Counted from the stretch's first letter, positions 35,279 through 44,228 are shown. The stretch is 64,000 nucleotides of DNA from Aliikangiella sp. G2MR2-5 (GCF_015687155.1 NZ_JADPQF010000001.1:1364001-1428000); one strand, 5' to 3'. The notes: generated by a model not told the origin, from the letters alone. Numbers and translations are program-made.

Positions 35279-36361
35279 TTACTTGATGTCTCTTCTGGTC
35301 ACTGGATAACCCAAATGCATCCAGCCAAAAATGCCTTCATACAATACTGCGGTGTTATCAAAGCCTTTATCACGTAGTTGTTTAACGACATGATCAGCAG
35401 CAGCTCTGGGACAAGAACAGTAAGCGACAATCTGTACATCCCGCGGAAGATCTTTCACAGTTTCATCAAGATCCGCATAATACGGCAGTGGCACAGATCC
35501 TTCAATATGAGCCGTTTGCCATACTGATGGGACCCTGGTATCCAGTAATACCATTTTCCTTTTTGCGACAAGCGCTTGATTCAGGTCTTCAGCAGAGACA
35601 TAGAGTCCATCCATTAACTCAAACCCGGGATCGCCACCTTCTGGATTAATAATATATTCCTCAGGTTTGGGTAGTTCTTTGAGGACCGCTTTTTTATAAG
35701 TCCAGCCACTTGCCTTACTTCTTAAAAAAGCAGTGACATTATCGATATCCTGCTCAGAGAGCTTATCGGCAAAAGCCTGCATTGGAGTATTCTGACGACC
35801 ATGGCGTATCGCGTATCGAATCACTTCATCAGTATTGTGGGCTAGCGCTGAAGGATTTCCCAGAGCCGGAGCGGTAACCCCCTCACCATTCTTGCCATGA
35901 CAGGATGAACACTCTTTTTGATAGACCTGCTCTCCTCGCCTGATGTCACCAGATACAGGCTCAGTTGATAGCTTTACCCTCTCTGCTCCAGACTGCTCAA
36001 AGAGCCAGTAAGTTAGATTCCAGGTTTCATCCAAGGTCAATGGCCCGCCGACCTCGTCGAGATATCCACCCATGGCAGTCCCTTCTCTTCCATAAGACAA
36101 AGGCCTTAAAACCGCGTGAGGCACTCCCGATTCGAAAAGACTTCTACTTTTTAAAGACGGAGCGTGGTCATTTACATGTCCCTGCCGGTCTTCACCATGA
36201 CATAAAGTACAATATTTTTTGTAATTTGCCTCGGCAACTTTTGCTTGCTCTTTAGTCAATTTTCTTGGTGGTCCAAGCTTTTCATATTCATATTCTTTAG
36301 CAAATAAACTGGATGAAAAGCAAAGAACTAATGCAGAGCACAACAAAGTGATAGTTTTCAA
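35279..36361 (-). CDS. secreted diheme cytochrome c fused to a rhodanese domain
   Basis: A 360-residue fusion protein starting at TTG 36361 (GGAG 7 bases upstream). A Sec signal peptide (cleavage near residue 21, LFAKE) is followed by two c-type heme domains: CTLCH at 51-55 and CSSCH at 151-155, each with a downstream Met candidate. A C-terminal rhodanese domain spans about 265-355 (VLLDTRVPSVWQTAHIEGSV, active-site YCSC with Cys315, GIFGWMHLGYPV). The whole protein should sit in the periplasm. The combination suggests an electron-transfer step coupled to sulfane-sulfur chemistry, which is inference. No oxidase or sulfur-oxidation genes adjoin it. Confidence 0.9.
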   Translation of the reverse strand: MKTITLLCSALVLCFSSSLFAKEYEYEKLGPPRKLTKEQAKVAEANYKKYCTLCHGEDRQGHVNDHAPSLKSRSLFESGVPHAVLRPLSYGREGTAMGGYLDEVGGPLTLDETWNLTYWLFEQSGAERVKLSTEPVSGDIRRGEQVYQKECSSCHGKNGEGVTAPALGNPSALAHNTDEVIRYAIRHGRQNTPMQAFADKLSEQDIDNVTAFLRSKASGWTYKKAVLKELPKPEEYIINPEGGDPGFELMDGLYVSAEDLNQALVAKRKMVLLDTRVPSVWQTAHIEGSVPLPYYADLDETVKDLPRDVQIVAYCSCPRAAADHVVKQLRDKGFDNTAVLYEGIFGWMHLGYPVTRRDIK

Positions 36362-36409
36362 TTTTATCTCCGTTCAGGCAAAAGAATTAATATACTCCCT
36401 ATAACTCGT

Positions 36410-36435
36410 AAAGCCCACTATAAAGGCGGGCTTTT
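36410..36435 (-). terminator. hairpin downstream of the coiled-coil protein gene
   Basis: A 7-bp stem AAAGCCC/GGGCTTT with an 11-base loop lies between the stop codon at 36482 and the cytochrome gene. The T tract on the minus strand is poor, so it is probably an imperfect terminator separating the two genes. Confidence 0.45.
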
Positions 36436-36481
36436 ATCGAACAAAAATGTAATGAGAAATGTTAGAAACAGACAAAAATAT

Positions 36482-37084
36482 TTAAAACTCAGCAGCTATT
36501 TCTTCAACAACTTTTTCAAGCTCTTTTGCTCTTTGTTCTATTTCAGTGAAGTCAAAATCATGCAGTTTTTCCATTTCTTCGCCGAGCTTACGCATTTCTC
36601 TCTCTTTTTCGCGCATTGCCTCTTCATTTACTTTTACTTTTTCGCTCAATTCTGCAGAAAGTCTACTAAGGTCACGTAAAGAAACTTCTTTGCTTTCCAT
36701 TTGAACTGTAACGGCTTCCAGCTTTTCCACTTCAGCCTCAATAAACCTTGCTCTTTCTTCCATTTTCCTGCTGATTTCCTCGACTTTCTTTTCATCGATT
36801 TGAATCTTTTTTTCAACTGCTTCCAGATTCTTTTCAGCAGTAATGATTCTATCTTGTTGTTCTTTTGATAGTTGTTCCCACTTAATGACTTTACCATCAA
36901 TAATTAGCGTTCTATCGCCGTGACCAAAGCGATGAACAGAGACTTCTTTTGAGGTGGACTTATTTTCAGCAGCAAGGTCAGTATTTGACATAGCATTGAC
37001 TGAAAGCTGAGTCCCAAGAACTACTACCAGGCTAGCGCCAAACGTGGCAAATTTGTTAAGAACGGGTTTGCGAAAAGGATTCAT
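36482..37084 (-). CDS. secreted coiled-coil protein, unknown function
   Basis: A 200-residue protein with an N-terminal signal peptide (residues about 10-31, cleavage near VNAMS). A short beta-like region follows (RFGHGDRTLIIDGKVIKWEQL). A nearly continuous charged heptad region covers about residues 70-200, predicted to be one long coiled coil. No enzymatic motif is seen. The short N-terminal part recalls proteins that carry a 'His-Gly' loop in the periplasmic part of regulator systems, but I cannot name a family. AGGAGA stands 7 bases before the ATG. It lies upstream of the cytochrome-rhodanese gene on the same strand with a hairpin between. Confidence 0.7.
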   Translation of the reverse strand: MNPFRKPVLNKFATFGASLVVVLGTQLSVNAMSNTDLAAENKSTSKEVSVHRFGHGDRTLIIDGKVIKWEQLSKEQQDRIITAEKNLEAVEKKIQIDEKKVEEISRKMEERARFIEAEVEKLEAVTVQMESKEVSLRDLSRLSAELSEKVKVNEEAMREKEREMRKLGEEMEKLHDFDFTEIEQRAKELEKVVEEIAAEF

Positions 37085-37168
37085 TAAAATCTCCTGTCAA
37101 TTATTGTGTTCTGATACTTAAGTCGACAGGCGATTAGAAAAAGTTGGTAAAACCGAAAAAATAAACTA

Positions 37169-37204
37169 AAAGTCCTGATTCACTATTGATTCAGGACTTT
37201 TAAA
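37169..37204. terminator. bidirectional terminator between prpF and the coiled-coil gene
   Basis: An 11-bp stem (AAAAGTCCTGA/TCAGGACTTTT) with A and T runs on both sides. It serves prpF on the minus strand. Confidence 0.82.
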
Positions 37205-37281
37205 GAGCTTATTTCATTATTTATGATCTTGAAGCTTTATGTGGTTTGACAAAAGCTTATTTAATTCTATGGTTTCAAAAA

Positions 37282-38469
37282 CTAGAAACAGTCTCCAGGT
37301 ACTCGAACCCATCCTTCCATCAATACTCTTGCACTACGGCTCATTGCAACTTTCTTAACCTGCCATTCGCCATTTTCTTCAAGAGTCTCAGCGCCAACCT
37401 TAAGAGTGCCCGATGGATGTCCGAAAACCACTGAATCACGCTCTCCGCCACCAGCAGCTAGATTTACTAATGTTCCCGGGATGGCCGATGCAGTAGCAAT
37501 AGCAACAGCCGCGGTCCCCATCATTGCGTGATGTAACTTGCCCATGCTGAGCGCTCGAACATTAAGATCGATATCCTTTTCAGCAACAGCTTTACCACTC
37601 GAAGAATGATAAGCCATCGGTGCAGCTACAAAAGCGACCTTGGGAGTATGTTGACGACTGGCAGCTTCTTCAAGCGTTTCAATAAGTCCCATTTTTATTG
37701 CGCCATGGGCACGAATAGACTCAAATCTGGCTAATGCGTCTTCGTCATTATTAATGGCATCTTGCAACTCACAACCGCTATACCCGATATCCTCTGCATT
37801 CAGGAATATTGTTGGAATACCGGCATTGATCATAGTCGCTTTAAAGGTTCCAATTCCGGGCACTTCCAAATCGTCGACTAAATTTCCGGTGGGAAATAAT
37901 GCCGAGTCAGTCGGGTCAACAAACTCTACCTTGACCTCTGCAGCAGGGAATGTCACGCCGTCCAGTTCAAAATCACCAGTCTCTTGAACTTCACCATTAG
38001 TTATTGGTACGTGAGCAATGATCGTCTTTTCTATATTAGCCTGCCATATACGTACAACAGCAATGCCATTTTCTGGAATACGTGCTGCGTCAACCAGACC
38101 ATTTGAGATTGCAAATGAGCCAACTGCCGCAGTCAAGTTACCGCAATTACCGCTCCAGTCGACAAAGGGCTTATCGATAGAGACCTGGCCAAAAAGATAG
38201 TTGACATCATGACCTGGTTGGTCACTTTTCGACAGAATGACCGTTTTCGAGGTACTCGAAGTCGCACCTCCCATACCATCTGTCTGTTTTCCATATGGGT
38301 CAGGGCTGCCGATAACTCGAAGCAGCAAATTGTCTCTCGCATCACCGGCAACCTGAGCAGATTGTGGCAGATCAGTCAGTTTAAAAAACACTCCTTTACT
38401 GGTACCGCCACGCATATAAGTTGCCGGCACTTTAATTTGGGGTACATGAAGTTTCTGTTCGGAAGTCAT
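37282..38469 (-). CDS. prpF: 2-methylaconitate cis-trans isomerase PrpF
   Basis: The ATG at 38469 (AGGA about 9 bases upstream) is preferred over the longer frame to 38520, giving 395 residues. It opens with VPATYMRGGTSKGVFFKL, the PrpF signature. VDWSGNCGNLTAAVGSFAI carries the catalytic Cys, and the second half shows GHPSGTLKVGAE. The enzyme isomerises trans- to cis-2-methylaconitate so that the product of AcnD can be hydrated by an aconitase. It is the last gene of the gntR-acnD-prpF unit and is separated from acnD by two hairpins in about 150 bp. Confidence 0.95.
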   Translation of the reverse strand: MTSEQKLHVPQIKVPATYMRGGTSKGVFFKLTDLPQSAQVAGDARDNLLLRVIGSPDPYGKQTDGMGGATSSTSKTVILSKSDQPGHDVNYLFGQVSIDKPFVDWSGNCGNLTAAVGSFAISNGLVDAARIPENGIAVVRIWQANIEKTIIAHVPITNGEVQETGDFELDGVTFPAAEVKVEFVDPTDSALFPTGNLVDDLEVPGIGTFKATMINAGIPTIFLNAEDIGYSGCELQDAINNDEDALARFESIRAHGAIKMGLIETLEEAASRQHTPKVAFVAAPMAYHSSSGKAVAEKDIDLNVRALSMGKLHHAMMGTAAVAIATASAIPGTLVNLAAGGGERDSVVFGHPSGTLKVGAETLEENGEWQVKKVAMSRSARVLMEGWVRVPGDCF

Positions 38470-38498
38470 GTGATTTTTCCTGAAAAAATTGATTATTA

Positions 38499-38534
38499 AG
38501 TCCAATTCCCTTCTATCCAAAAGAGAATTGGACT
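38499..38534. repeat. inverted repeat between acnD and prpF
   Basis: Perfect 10-bp arms (AGTCCAATTC/GAATTGGACT) around 16 bases. No T run follows on the minus strand, so it may be a processing or stability element or a partial terminator rather than a true terminator. Confidence 0.6.
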
Positions 38535-38535
38535 A

Positions 38536-38554
38536 GATCTGACCTTATCAGATC
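38536..38554. repeat. second short hairpin between acnD and prpF
   Basis: Perfect 7-bp arms GATCTGA/TCAGATC with a 5-base loop, immediately adjacent to the larger inverted repeat. Confidence 0.5.
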
Positions 38555-38620
38555 AGATGTTATAGGTTCTGATCACCAAAAGTCATACTATTTAAAGTCT
38601 TTCAGACTTCTTAGCTTTTA

Positions 38621-41230
38621 CTATTTACCTTCAGATTCAAGAAAATCTTGAGCAAACCTTTGTAAAACACCGCCAGCGGCATGAATTGAAACTTCTTCCG
38701 CGGTATCCAGACGACACTTAACAGGCACTTCTACTTCTTCGCCGTCATTCCGATGAATTACAACTTTTAGCATTGCACCCGGTGCAGGCTCACCCACTAC
38801 ATCAAAAGTTTCAGTACCATCAATGTTGTAGGTGTGACGGGTTTCACCATTAACAAATTCAAGTGGAAGAACACCCATACCTATCAGGTTTGTACGGTGA
38901 ATACGCTCGAAACCTTCAGCAACAATAGCCTCGACCCCGGCCAGACGCACGCCTTTCGCAGCCCAGTCTCGCGAAGAACCCTGACCATAATCGGCACCAG
39001 CGATGATACAAAGCGGCTGTTTTCGGTTCATATAGGTTTCAATCGCTTCCCACATACGAGTGACCTCACCTTCCGGTTCTATCCGAGCAAGCGAGCCCTG
39101 TTTAACTTCCCCATTTTCGTCTTTAACCATTTCGTTAAACAGTTTCGGATTAGCGAATGTTGCTCTTTGCGCGGTTAAGTGATCGCCGCGGTGAGTCGCG
39201 TAAGAGTTAAAATCCTCTTCCGGCAGCCCCATTTTTGCCAGGTACTCACCTGCCGCACTACTGGCTAAAATAGCATTCGAAGGCGACAGGTGATCCGTTG
39301 TAATATTGTCGCCTAACACAGCTAAGGGTCGCATTCCTTTCATGCTTCTTTCACCAGCCAATGCACCTTCCCAGTACGGGGGTCTTCGAATATAGGTACT
39401 CATTTCACGCCAGTCGTAAAGTGGATTGTTGTCTGCTCCGTAATCAACCTTTAAATCAAACATTGGCTCATAAACAGATTTAAATTGCTCCGGCTTTACA
39501 TGCTCAGCAATTACCGCATCGATTTCTTCATCGGTAGGCCAGATGTCTTTAAGCGTTACCGGGTTGCCCTGCTCATCATGTCCCAGCACATCTTTTTCGA
39601 TATCAAAGCGTGTGGTACCGGCAATTGCGTAGGCGACTACTAATGGAGGTGACGCCAAAAATGCTTGTTTGGCGTAAGGGTGGATACGACCGTCAAAATT
39701 TCGATTTCCTGAAAGAACCGCTGTTGCATACAGATCGCGGTCAATCACTTCTTTCTGGATTTCCGGATCAAGCGCGCCGCTCATACCGTTACAGGTAGTA
39801 CAGGCAAACGCAACAATCCCGAAACCAAGCTTCTCAAGTTCAGGCAGAAGATTTGAGTCTTCCAGATAAAGCTGTACCGCTTTTGAGCCGGGAGCCAGAG
39901 ATGTTTTTACCCAGGGACGACGAGACAAACCTTTGGCGTTGGCATTACGCGCTAGTAATCCGGCTGCGATAACATTACGCGGATTAGATGTATTGGTACA
40001 GCTGGTAATCGCGGCAATAATACAGGCTCCATCGGGCATACTGCCTTTCCAGTTTTCATCACTCGGCATTTCAACTGAACCGGTAATTCCTTGCGCGCCC
40101 AGTTCAGAAGTTGCCACTCGACGATGAGGATTTGAAGGGCCGGCAATATTTCGACAAACGCTAGAAAGATCAAACTTTAAAACACGCTCATATTCAGCAT
40201 TTTCCAGATCGTCTGCCCACAAACCGACAGTTTTTGCATAGTTTTCAACGAGTTTGACTTGTTCATCATCTCGTCCTGTCAACTTTAAATAATCAATGGT
40301 TTTCTCATCGATATAGAACATCGCTGCAGTCGCGCCAAATTCGGGCGTCATATTAGAAATTGTTGCACGATCTCCCAAAGTTAAATCTCGCGCTCCTTCA
40401 CCATAAAATTCAAGATAGGCCCCCACCACTCTTTCTTTTCTTAAAAACTCAGTAATGGCAAGAACAATATCAGTAGCAGTAATCCCTGGCTGTCTCTTGC
40501 CAGTCAGTTCTACGCCAACAATATCGGGTAGACGCATGTAGGAAGCTCGTCCTAACATGACACTTTCAGCTTCCAGCCCTCCAACTCCGACCGCGATAAC
40601 CCCGAGAGCATCAACATGGGGTGTATGACTATCTGTACCAACCAGAGTATCGGGGAAAGCAACACCATCACGAGCGTGCACTACCGGAGACATTTTCTCC
40701 AAATTAATCTGATGCATAATGCCGTTGCCTGGCTGAATGACGTCAACATTTTTAAATGCCGTTTTTGTCCAGTTAATAAAGTGAAATCTATCTTCGTTAC
40801 GTCGATCTTCTATAGCACGATTCTTCTCAAACGCATCTTTTTCAAAACCGGCGTGCTCGACGGCCAGAGAATGGTCCACAATTAACTGTGTCGGAACTAC
40901 TGGATTAACTTTGGAAGGGTCTCCTCCTTTATCTGCAATAGCATCTCTCAACCCTGCTAAATCAACTAAAGCAGTCTGCCCCAGAATATCATGACAAACA
41001 ACACGAGCCGGGAACCATGGAAAGTCCAGTTCGCGCTTTCGTTCAATAATTTGCTTCAATGAGTCAGTCAAAGACTCCGGCTGGCAACGACGGACGAGGT
41101 TTTCAGCTAAAACACGTGAAGTATATGGCAAACTTTGGTAAGCACCATCAGCGATATCATTGATAGCAGCTCTTACGTCGAAATAGTCGAGATTACTACC
41201 TTCTAATGATTTTCTATAATTTTGATTCAT
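38621..41230 (-). CDS. acnD: Fe/S-dependent 2-methylisocitrate dehydratase AcnD
   Basis: From ATG 41230 (TTTGGA 8 bases upstream; an in-frame TTG four codons earlier is weaker) the protein has 869 residues. It is an aconitase-superfamily enzyme. The [4Fe-4S] cysteines are in AAITSCTNTSNP and FACTTCNGMSG, and the swivel domain contains GADYGQGSSRDWAAKG. AcnD dehydrates 2-methylcitrate to trans-2-methylaconitate, which PrpF then converts, replacing PrpD. The next gene downstream is prpF, supporting AcnD over a general aconitase. Confidence 0.95.
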   Translation of the reverse strand: MNQNYRKSLEGSNLDYFDVRAAINDIADGAYQSLPYTSRVLAENLVRRCQPESLTDSLKQIIERKRELDFPWFPARVVCHDILGQTALVDLAGLRDAIADKGGDPSKVNPVVPTQLIVDHSLAVEHAGFEKDAFEKNRAIEDRRNEDRFHFINWTKTAFKNVDVIQPGNGIMHQINLEKMSPVVHARDGVAFPDTLVGTDSHTPHVDALGVIAVGVGGLEAESVMLGRASYMRLPDIVGVELTGKRQPGITATDIVLAITEFLRKERVVGAYLEFYGEGARDLTLGDRATISNMTPEFGATAAMFYIDEKTIDYLKLTGRDDEQVKLVENYAKTVGLWADDLENAEYERVLKFDLSSVCRNIAGPSNPHRRVATSELGAQGITGSVEMPSDENWKGSMPDGACIIAAITSCTNTSNPRNVIAAGLLARNANAKGLSRRPWVKTSLAPGSKAVQLYLEDSNLLPELEKLGFGIVAFACTTCNGMSGALDPEIQKEVIDRDLYATAVLSGNRNFDGRIHPYAKQAFLASPPLVVAYAIAGTTRFDIEKDVLGHDEQGNPVTLKDIWPTDEEIDAVIAEHVKPEQFKSVYEPMFDLKVDYGADNNPLYDWREMSTYIRRPPYWEGALAGERSMKGMRPLAVLGDNITTDHLSPSNAILASSAAGEYLAKMGLPEEDFNSYATHRGDHLTAQRATFANPKLFNEMVKDENGEVKQGSLARIEPEGEVTRMWEAIETYMNRKQPLCIIAGADYGQGSSRDWAAKGVRLAGVEAIVAEGFERIHRTNLIGMGVLPLEFVNGETRHTYNIDGTETFDVVGEPAPGAMLKVVIHRNDGEEVEVPVKCRLDTAEEVSIHAAGGVLQRFAQDFLESEGK

Positions 41231-41397
41231 ATTTTTGTCCAAACGGTTAATTTAAAACGGGATTAATCTTTACTCATTCGATACTTGAAAAATTTTACTT
41301 AAACAATAATCTTATTTATGTATCAAGGTCTTAAATATAGCTTTTTGTTAATATTTCATTGTGTAGGGCTCTTAGCTCTTGGCCATTTACACTTAAA

Positions 41398-42075
41398 TCA
41401 GCTTATGGATTTAGCCGAATTTTTGGTCAGGTTCTCTTGATGTACATTTCCGCTATATTGAATATGCCTGCGCATCAGCATTTCAGCGAGCTCCGGATCT
41501 CGATTGGCAATGGCGTTGACAATATTTCTGTGTTCATCAAAAGCAGTCGTTATCCTTGGTCCGGCCATACCCAGCTGTACTCGATACATTCGAATCAAGT
41601 GGTAAATTCCATCAAACAAAATGGACATGAGTTGTGCATTCTTGCTGCCCAAAATAATACGGTAATGAAAATCGAGATCTCCCGCTTCCTGATAATAATT
41701 TTCAGCCTCTTTAACATTTTTAAAGTGGGTATCAAGCAGCGCTCTTAAATCATCTATTTCTTCCTCAGACATGTTAACCGCGGCCAATCTGGCCGCCATC
41801 CCTTCAAGCGATTCCCTGACCTGATAAAGCTCTTTCAACCCTTGAGGTGTTAATGATACGACCCTGGCACCCACGTTGGGCTTTCGCTCCACCAGTCGGC
41901 AAGACTCAAGTCTGTTTATCGCTTCCCGGATTACGGCACGACTAACTTCATATTTTGTCGACAGTTCGACTTCGCTTAACTTGGATGATGCAGGAATTTC
42001 GCCTTCGACGATATCTCGTCTTAGCTGGATAAAAGTTTTATCTGCTGAAGTTATGGGTTGTACGGCTTGAACCAT
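41398..42075 (-). CDS. GntR family regulator, FCD subfamily, probable propionate-pathway regulator
   Basis: A 225-residue regulator. An N-terminal winged helix (about 13-75, with SKLSEVELSTKYEVSRAVIREAINRLE) is followed by an all-helical FCD ligand domain (about 85-215). The metal-binding residues lie in LDFHYRIILGSKN, GIYHLIRMYR and DEHRNIVNAIANRDPELAEMLMRRH. It stands first in the minus-strand unit regulator-acnD-prpF and probably controls it in response to a methylcitrate-pathway intermediate. Two TTGTCGACAA palindromes in its upstream region are plausible operators. Confidence 0.9.
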   Translation of the reverse strand: MVQAVQPITSADKTFIQLRRDIVEGEIPASSKLSEVELSTKYEVSRAVIREAINRLESCRLVERKPNVGARVVSLTPQGLKELYQVRESLEGMAARLAAVNMSEEEIDDLRALLDTHFKNVKEAENYYQEAGDLDFHYRIILGSKNAQLMSILFDGIYHLIRMYRVQLGMAGPRITTAFDEHRNIVNAIANRDPELAEMLMRRHIQYSGNVHQENLTKNSAKSIS

Positions 42076-42098
42076 ATTGAGAGACTTAAGATACCGAA

Positions 42099-42110
42099 AT
42101 TGTCGACAAT
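42099..42110. promoter_or_regulatory. operator candidate 1 of the GntR regulator
   Basis: A perfect 12-base palindrome ATTGTCGACAAT, 24 bp before the regulator ATG. It is followed by AATAGCA, also found after the second copy. Confidence 0.6.
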
Positions 42111-42150
42111 AATAGCAATATTTAATATCCAGTCAATGATATGCAGCCAA

Positions 42151-42162
42151 ATTGTCGACAAA
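42151..42162. promoter_or_regulatory. operator candidate 2 of the GntR regulator
   Basis: The same palindrome (TTGTCGACAA exact, outer bases A/A), 52 bp from copy 1, or about five helical turns. Context AATAGCA is shared. Confidence 0.6.
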
Positions 42163-42197
42163 ATAGCATTTTTTATTTAAATGCTCTATCATAAAAC

Positions 42198-42989
42198 TTA
42201 AGGATCTGGAGAGTTCAGGTCGATAATTGAAAAAGTTGCTCCCTGTGGATCGTTTACAACTGCGAAACGACCAATATTATCTATATCCATAGGTGGCACA
42301 CAAACATTACCACCTGACTTTTCAATCACCTCGCATTGCCTGTCGGTATCTTTGACTGAAAAATATATCATCCAGTGCGGTGGCATATCCCCCCACTCTT
42401 CAGTCATTTCCATCATACCGCCAGCCATGGCTTCACCGTTATAGAAGACTGTGTATTGGTGATCAACTGAGTCATCGGTCTGCACAGTCCAGCCGAATAC
42501 ACCGCAATAAAAACTTTTCGCAGCTTCGATATCCTTGGTTGCCAACTCATTCCAGCATAAAGAGCCTGGATCGTTAACCAGGCTTGCCCCTTTATTGTTG
42601 AGCCCTTGCCATAACGCAAAGTTTGCACCCTGAGGATCCTGAACAAATGCCATACGACCAGCATCACCAACATCAGCCGGTCCCATTAGTATTTTGCCAT
42701 TGAGCGAATTGATTTTTTTGATTGTCTCTTCGATAGAGTCGACAGAGACATATCCAATCCAGTGCGGCGGAATGTTTTGTTTGATTTGATCATCCACAAG
42801 TTTATACATGGCGCCAATAACGTCTTCACCTAATTGCCACATTGAGTAGTAGCCACCGCATTCCAGTGGCATATCTGTTGTAGTCCACCCCATTACTTCA
42901 CTATAAAACTCTTTGGCTTTATCGGTATCGCTGGTGGCCAGTTCAGGCCAACAAAAGGTTCCGTTTTTGTATTCACTTCGTTTACCCAT
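42198..42989 (-). CDS. VOC superfamily protein with two glyoxalase-like modules
   Basis: From ATG 42989 (AGAGGG 6 bases upstream) the protein has 263 residues and contains two tandem VOC units (about 8-125 and 135-260). Each opens with the same phrase: GTFCWPELATSDTDKAKEFY and GSLCWNELATKDIEAAKSFY. Each ends with an FAVVNDPQGATFSI-like strand. This 'double VOC' type is common in actinobacterial and proteobacterial hydroxylase-associated proteins and usually lacks an assigned substrate. Each module carries a PPHW(I/M)(G/I)Y motif. It is co-oriented with the DUF2238 and DUF2237 genes upstream. Confidence 0.88.
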   Translation of the reverse strand: MGKRSEYKNGTFCWPELATSDTDKAKEFYSEVMGWTTTDMPLECGGYYSMWQLGEDVIGAMYKLVDDQIKQNIPPHWIGYVSVDSIEETIKKINSLNGKILMGPADVGDAGRMAFVQDPQGANFALWQGLNNKGASLVNDPGSLCWNELATKDIEAAKSFYCGVFGWTVQTDDSVDHQYTVFYNGEAMAGGMMEMTEEWGDMPPHWMIYFSVKDTDRQCEVIEKSGGNVCVPPMDIDNIGRFAVVNDPQGATFSIIDLNSPDP

Positions 42990-43094
42990 TACATACCCTC
43001 TTTTCAATTAAAGATGAAGGTGACCGGCTATCAACAACATTCGACCTAAACGGCTTGTGGATTAAGACAGCTTACCTATCGAGTTTAGCAGGCT

Positions 43095-43709
43095 TCATTC
43101 AAAATCAGCTCTTTTCAATAGACTTAATTGCCTGTTGTGAAATTGAGATAAGGTTAGCAGCGCCGTTACTGCGCCAGTCAAAGCGTACATCATATCCGAC
43201 TGGGTATCCCATATATATCCCTGAGTTCCAAGGAATGAATCAGCCGCTTCATCTGATAGCAACGCGACCCACCACTCGATTAATTCATAAAAAGCGCTAA
43301 AGCCAAGACAAACTGAGATAATAAAAAGATGCCGCCAGCCATTCCCGTTGACGACATTATGTCGAATGAACAATTCCCGCGCCAATATTGCAGGAACAAA
43401 ACCTTGTAGAAAATGCCCCAGTTTATCGTAATTATTACGCTCCCATCCAAACCAGCTTTTGCACCACTCTCCAAGTGGAACTTCAGCGTAGGTATAATGC
43501 CCACCCACCATAAGTACCAGCGAGTGAACCAGGATCAAAAAATAGAGTAAGGATGTGAGAGGAAATCGAGCCCGAGTAGCCAATATGATCACTAGCCCTA
43601 TAATTGCAGGCAAGACTTCCAAAAACCAGGTAAGTTGATCTTTTGGGCCAATCCCAGACCATATCAGAGTAACGAAAAACACGGATAACCAAGTAATTTT
43701 GGTACTCAT
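43095..43709 (-). CDS. DUF2238 (YjdF-like) inner membrane protein
   Basis: A 204-residue integral membrane protein with about six predicted helices. The conserved DUF2238 stretch includes GGHYTYAEVPLGEW, YDKLGHFLQGFVPAILARELF and GFSAFYELIEWW, and ends with GYIWDTQSDMMYALTGA. Charged residues inside the helices (Asp/His/Glu) suggest a functional core, but no activity is known for the family. GGAGG lies only four bases before the ATG. It lies 30 bp after the DUF2237 gene, so the two are probably cotranscribed. Confidence 0.9.
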   Translation of the reverse strand: MSTKITWLSVFFVTLIWSGIGPKDQLTWFLEVLPAIIGLVIILATRARFPLTSLLYFLILVHSLVLMVGGHYTYAEVPLGEWCKSWFGWERNNYDKLGHFLQGFVPAILARELFIRHNVVNGNGWRHLFIISVCLGFSAFYELIEWWVALLSDEAADSFLGTQGYIWDTQSDMMYALTGAVTALLTLSQFHNRQLSLLKRADFE

Positions 43710-43739
43710 CCAACCTCCCTGATTGAATCGATAAAGAAA

Positions 43740-44159
43740 CTAATTAAGATCTTTTGCGTATTGGTTTAGAATTTCCATCGGAACAATTTCAAGCGCTCGT
43801 TTATGTGTTCTTTGTAAAAAAACCCGAGGTGCCATATCTGCTTCATATGCCTCCAACCATCTGGCAGCACATAAACACCATGCATCACCGGGCTTTAAAC
43901 CGGGAAAACCAAACTCAGGAACTGGTGTCGACAGGTCATTGCCTTTAAAGCGAGAATACTCCAAAAACTTTTGAGTAACTTCAACACAAACAGTATGAGA
44001 ACCGACATCTTCCTCGTTGGTATTACAACAACCATCCCTGAAAAAACCGGTCACAGGATCATTAGAGCAAGGAATAAGTGGCTCATTAAATACATTGAGT
44101 GATTCATCCATATCATATTGTGTTGAGTTGTTATCAGCCATCCGATTGTTCTTTTCCAT
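43740..44159 (-). CDS. DUF2237 family protein
   Basis: A 139-residue soluble protein of the DUF2237 family. Family features: NVFNEPLIPCSNDPVTGFFRDGCC near residues 19-40, HTVCVEVTQKFLEYSRFKGNDL, FPGLKPGDAWCLCAARWLEA and VFLQRTHKRALEIVP. The conserved cysteines (CC, CLC) suggest a metal or redox role, which is inference. The start at 44159 has no clear ribosome site; Met7 (44141) is an equally good choice. It is followed by the DUF2238 gene. Confidence 0.9.
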   Translation of the reverse strand: MEKNNRMADNNSTQYDMDESLNVFNEPLIPCSNDPVTGFFRDGCCNTNEEDVGSHTVCVEVTQKFLEYSRFKGNDLSTPVPEFGFPGLKPGDAWCLCAARWLEAYEADMAPRVFLQRTHKRALEIVPMEILNQYAKDLN

Positions 44160-44228
44160 TTATTTTAGTTACTAAATGTATACTAAGTTAAGCTTACATT
44201 CAAAAGCTCACTACTATCATCTCTAATA

